Shown here one piece after another: positions 62,837-64,000 of a DNA stretch of 64,000 bases. Where the stretch lies: NCBI GenBank assembly GCA_013396995.1, contig VWZP01005667.1:702107-766106 (forward strand). The letters run 5' to 3'. Under the pieces are notes generated by a model. The model saw nothing but the letters and a program-made list of their open reading frames with translations, did no database searches and had not been told where the DNA came from. The DNA is from Dicaeum eximium. Its lineage: Eukaryota > Chordata > Aves > Passeriformes > Dicaeidae. The position numbers and the translations under genes are program-made. Position 1 is the first letter of the stretch. Every line of letters starts with the position of its first letter.

Positions 62837-64000
62837 TGGATCAGAATTGTGCTTCTGAGTAAAGCTGTCCAGCACGGGGCTGTTCTGAGCTCCTACCCTG
62901 GGATGCACACCCGATGCTCGTCCCTACTGCTCAAGCTCAGGATTAGACCAGCACATCCTCTCCCCTTTGGTTTCCCCAAGGCCAGAAATAAAAGTGCATG
63001 GCCAGGTGGGAAAACAGAGGACTCTGCTGTGGGATCCAGGGCCCTACAGCTGCCCCAGCTCGTGTCCCATCACACCAGAGACAGGCACACCTCGGTGCCA
63101 GCTCCTCGCCTTCCCCACCTGCTGAGGTCACAGCATCCTACAGTGCCTCAGGATCCTACACTTCAAGCATTCTCCGAAAAGTGGCAATTTTGGAAAGCCC
63201 CAACTCATTTTAGCCACCTGGCAGCATCAGAAAATCTCCTTGTCTTTTGAAAGCAATGCCTCCACTGCCAGCACAGAGGCAGCACTTTTACACTCACTGC
63301 AGCTGGGAAAGAAAAGTCAAACCCCAATGATTATTCTGTAGATACCCACTGCAAAGGTAACTGAAGTTGCAATCCACAGAAGTGGTTATGCATAATTTGA
63401 CTATTTTCCTGAGCTACTCTTGAACTTGGGAATACATTATTAGCACTTTGTTTAGAGATTTTCTTTCCAAGGAAGAATTCGATACATCCTCTTCTGTTTT
63501 GCAAGAAATTCTGGAATCTTTCCCAACAGGTATTAGAGATAAATCAGAGTAAAAAGCACTTAATAAAACCATAGGGAAACCTCCCCAAACACAGCTTTCT
63601 ACCAATCTTTTTTAATTCTGACACAGAAAATAACTATTTAATTACTTGTAAACTAAAAAAAGGGAATTTCATTTTTTCACAGCAAGAGGAAAATGGATTT
63701 TCTCAGATACGAGCTCAAGCAATGATATTTTGTAGGGTCATAATAATGAATCACTACCATTCTGTCCAAAAGCAAATAGCATCAATTTCCCTCTCTGTAT
63801 CTTCCCTCATACTGAGTCAGAAAGGCATTTATTTCTTTTCCAGACATTTCAAGGCAATACAAACACACAGAGAGATCTTAATCTACTTTCTGGCGGTAAG
63901 ACCAGCATCCTTTTTATTTTCCCTTTGTGGAAGAGCACCTGGGAACCTCACAAGAAGATGTAGATACTCTGCCACTCCCTGCAAAGATAAACTTGCTCTC
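62837..64000. other. Non-coding sequence at right end
   Basis: No gene or repeat recognised. The frame at 62849-63250 shows no family features. Confidence 0.5.

Noticed and set aside
1..64000. CRISPR arrays, operons, bacterial systems
   Set aside because: The window is vertebrate DNA with spliced genes; repeats are simple or LINE/LTR-like, not direct repeat-spacer arrays.

Overview
The window looks like bird nuclear DNA, most likely from a songbird, though the order is not proven. Evidence: several fragments with the 3' end of avian CR1 LINEs, an ERV LTR-like piece of passerine style, large AT-rich introns, and two vertebrate genes recognisable by protein sequence. It is a eukaryotic locus: there are no operons, CRISPR arrays or bacterial mobile elements, and almost all short open frames are noise.

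Layout. At 1.3-4.2 kb on the plus strand lie the last extracellular exons and the membrane exon of an interleukin-13 receptor alpha-2 gene (IL13RA2). Its 5' half lies left of the window and its short terminal exon is uncertain. From 4.8 to 19.7 kb is non-coding DNA with one CR1 fragment, an 18/19-bp minisatellite, a possible LTR and an AT-rich block present twice around a single N, probably an assembly artefact. From 19.7 to 58.2 kb on the minus strand is the whole coding region of a serotonin 2C receptor gene (HTR2C): three coding exons (57837-58221, 31021-31221, 19698-20530) with matching phases give 472 residues. The introns are about 26.6 and 10.5 kb and hold CR1 fragments, an ERV LTR-like piece and a hairpin repeat. 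From 58.2 to 64 kb is a probable 5' UTR exon followed by upstream, non-coding sequence.

The two genes are convergent, the arrangement I recall around human HTR2C and IL13RA2 on Xq23. That neighbourhood helps choose HTR2C over the paralogue HTR2A, since the protein carries residues typical of both. The genes are functionally unrelated: one is a G-protein-coupled serotonin receptor, the other a cytokine-binding receptor with a very short tail.

I found no new biological system. The best leads are in HTR2C: the mammalian alternative donor 95 bases inside the middle exon is conserved in position, while the neighbouring RNA-editing codons have changed and the intronic pairing arm is not visible. 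There is also an ATG in the probable 5' UTR that resembles the start of the mammalian protein but now opens only a 36-codon frame.
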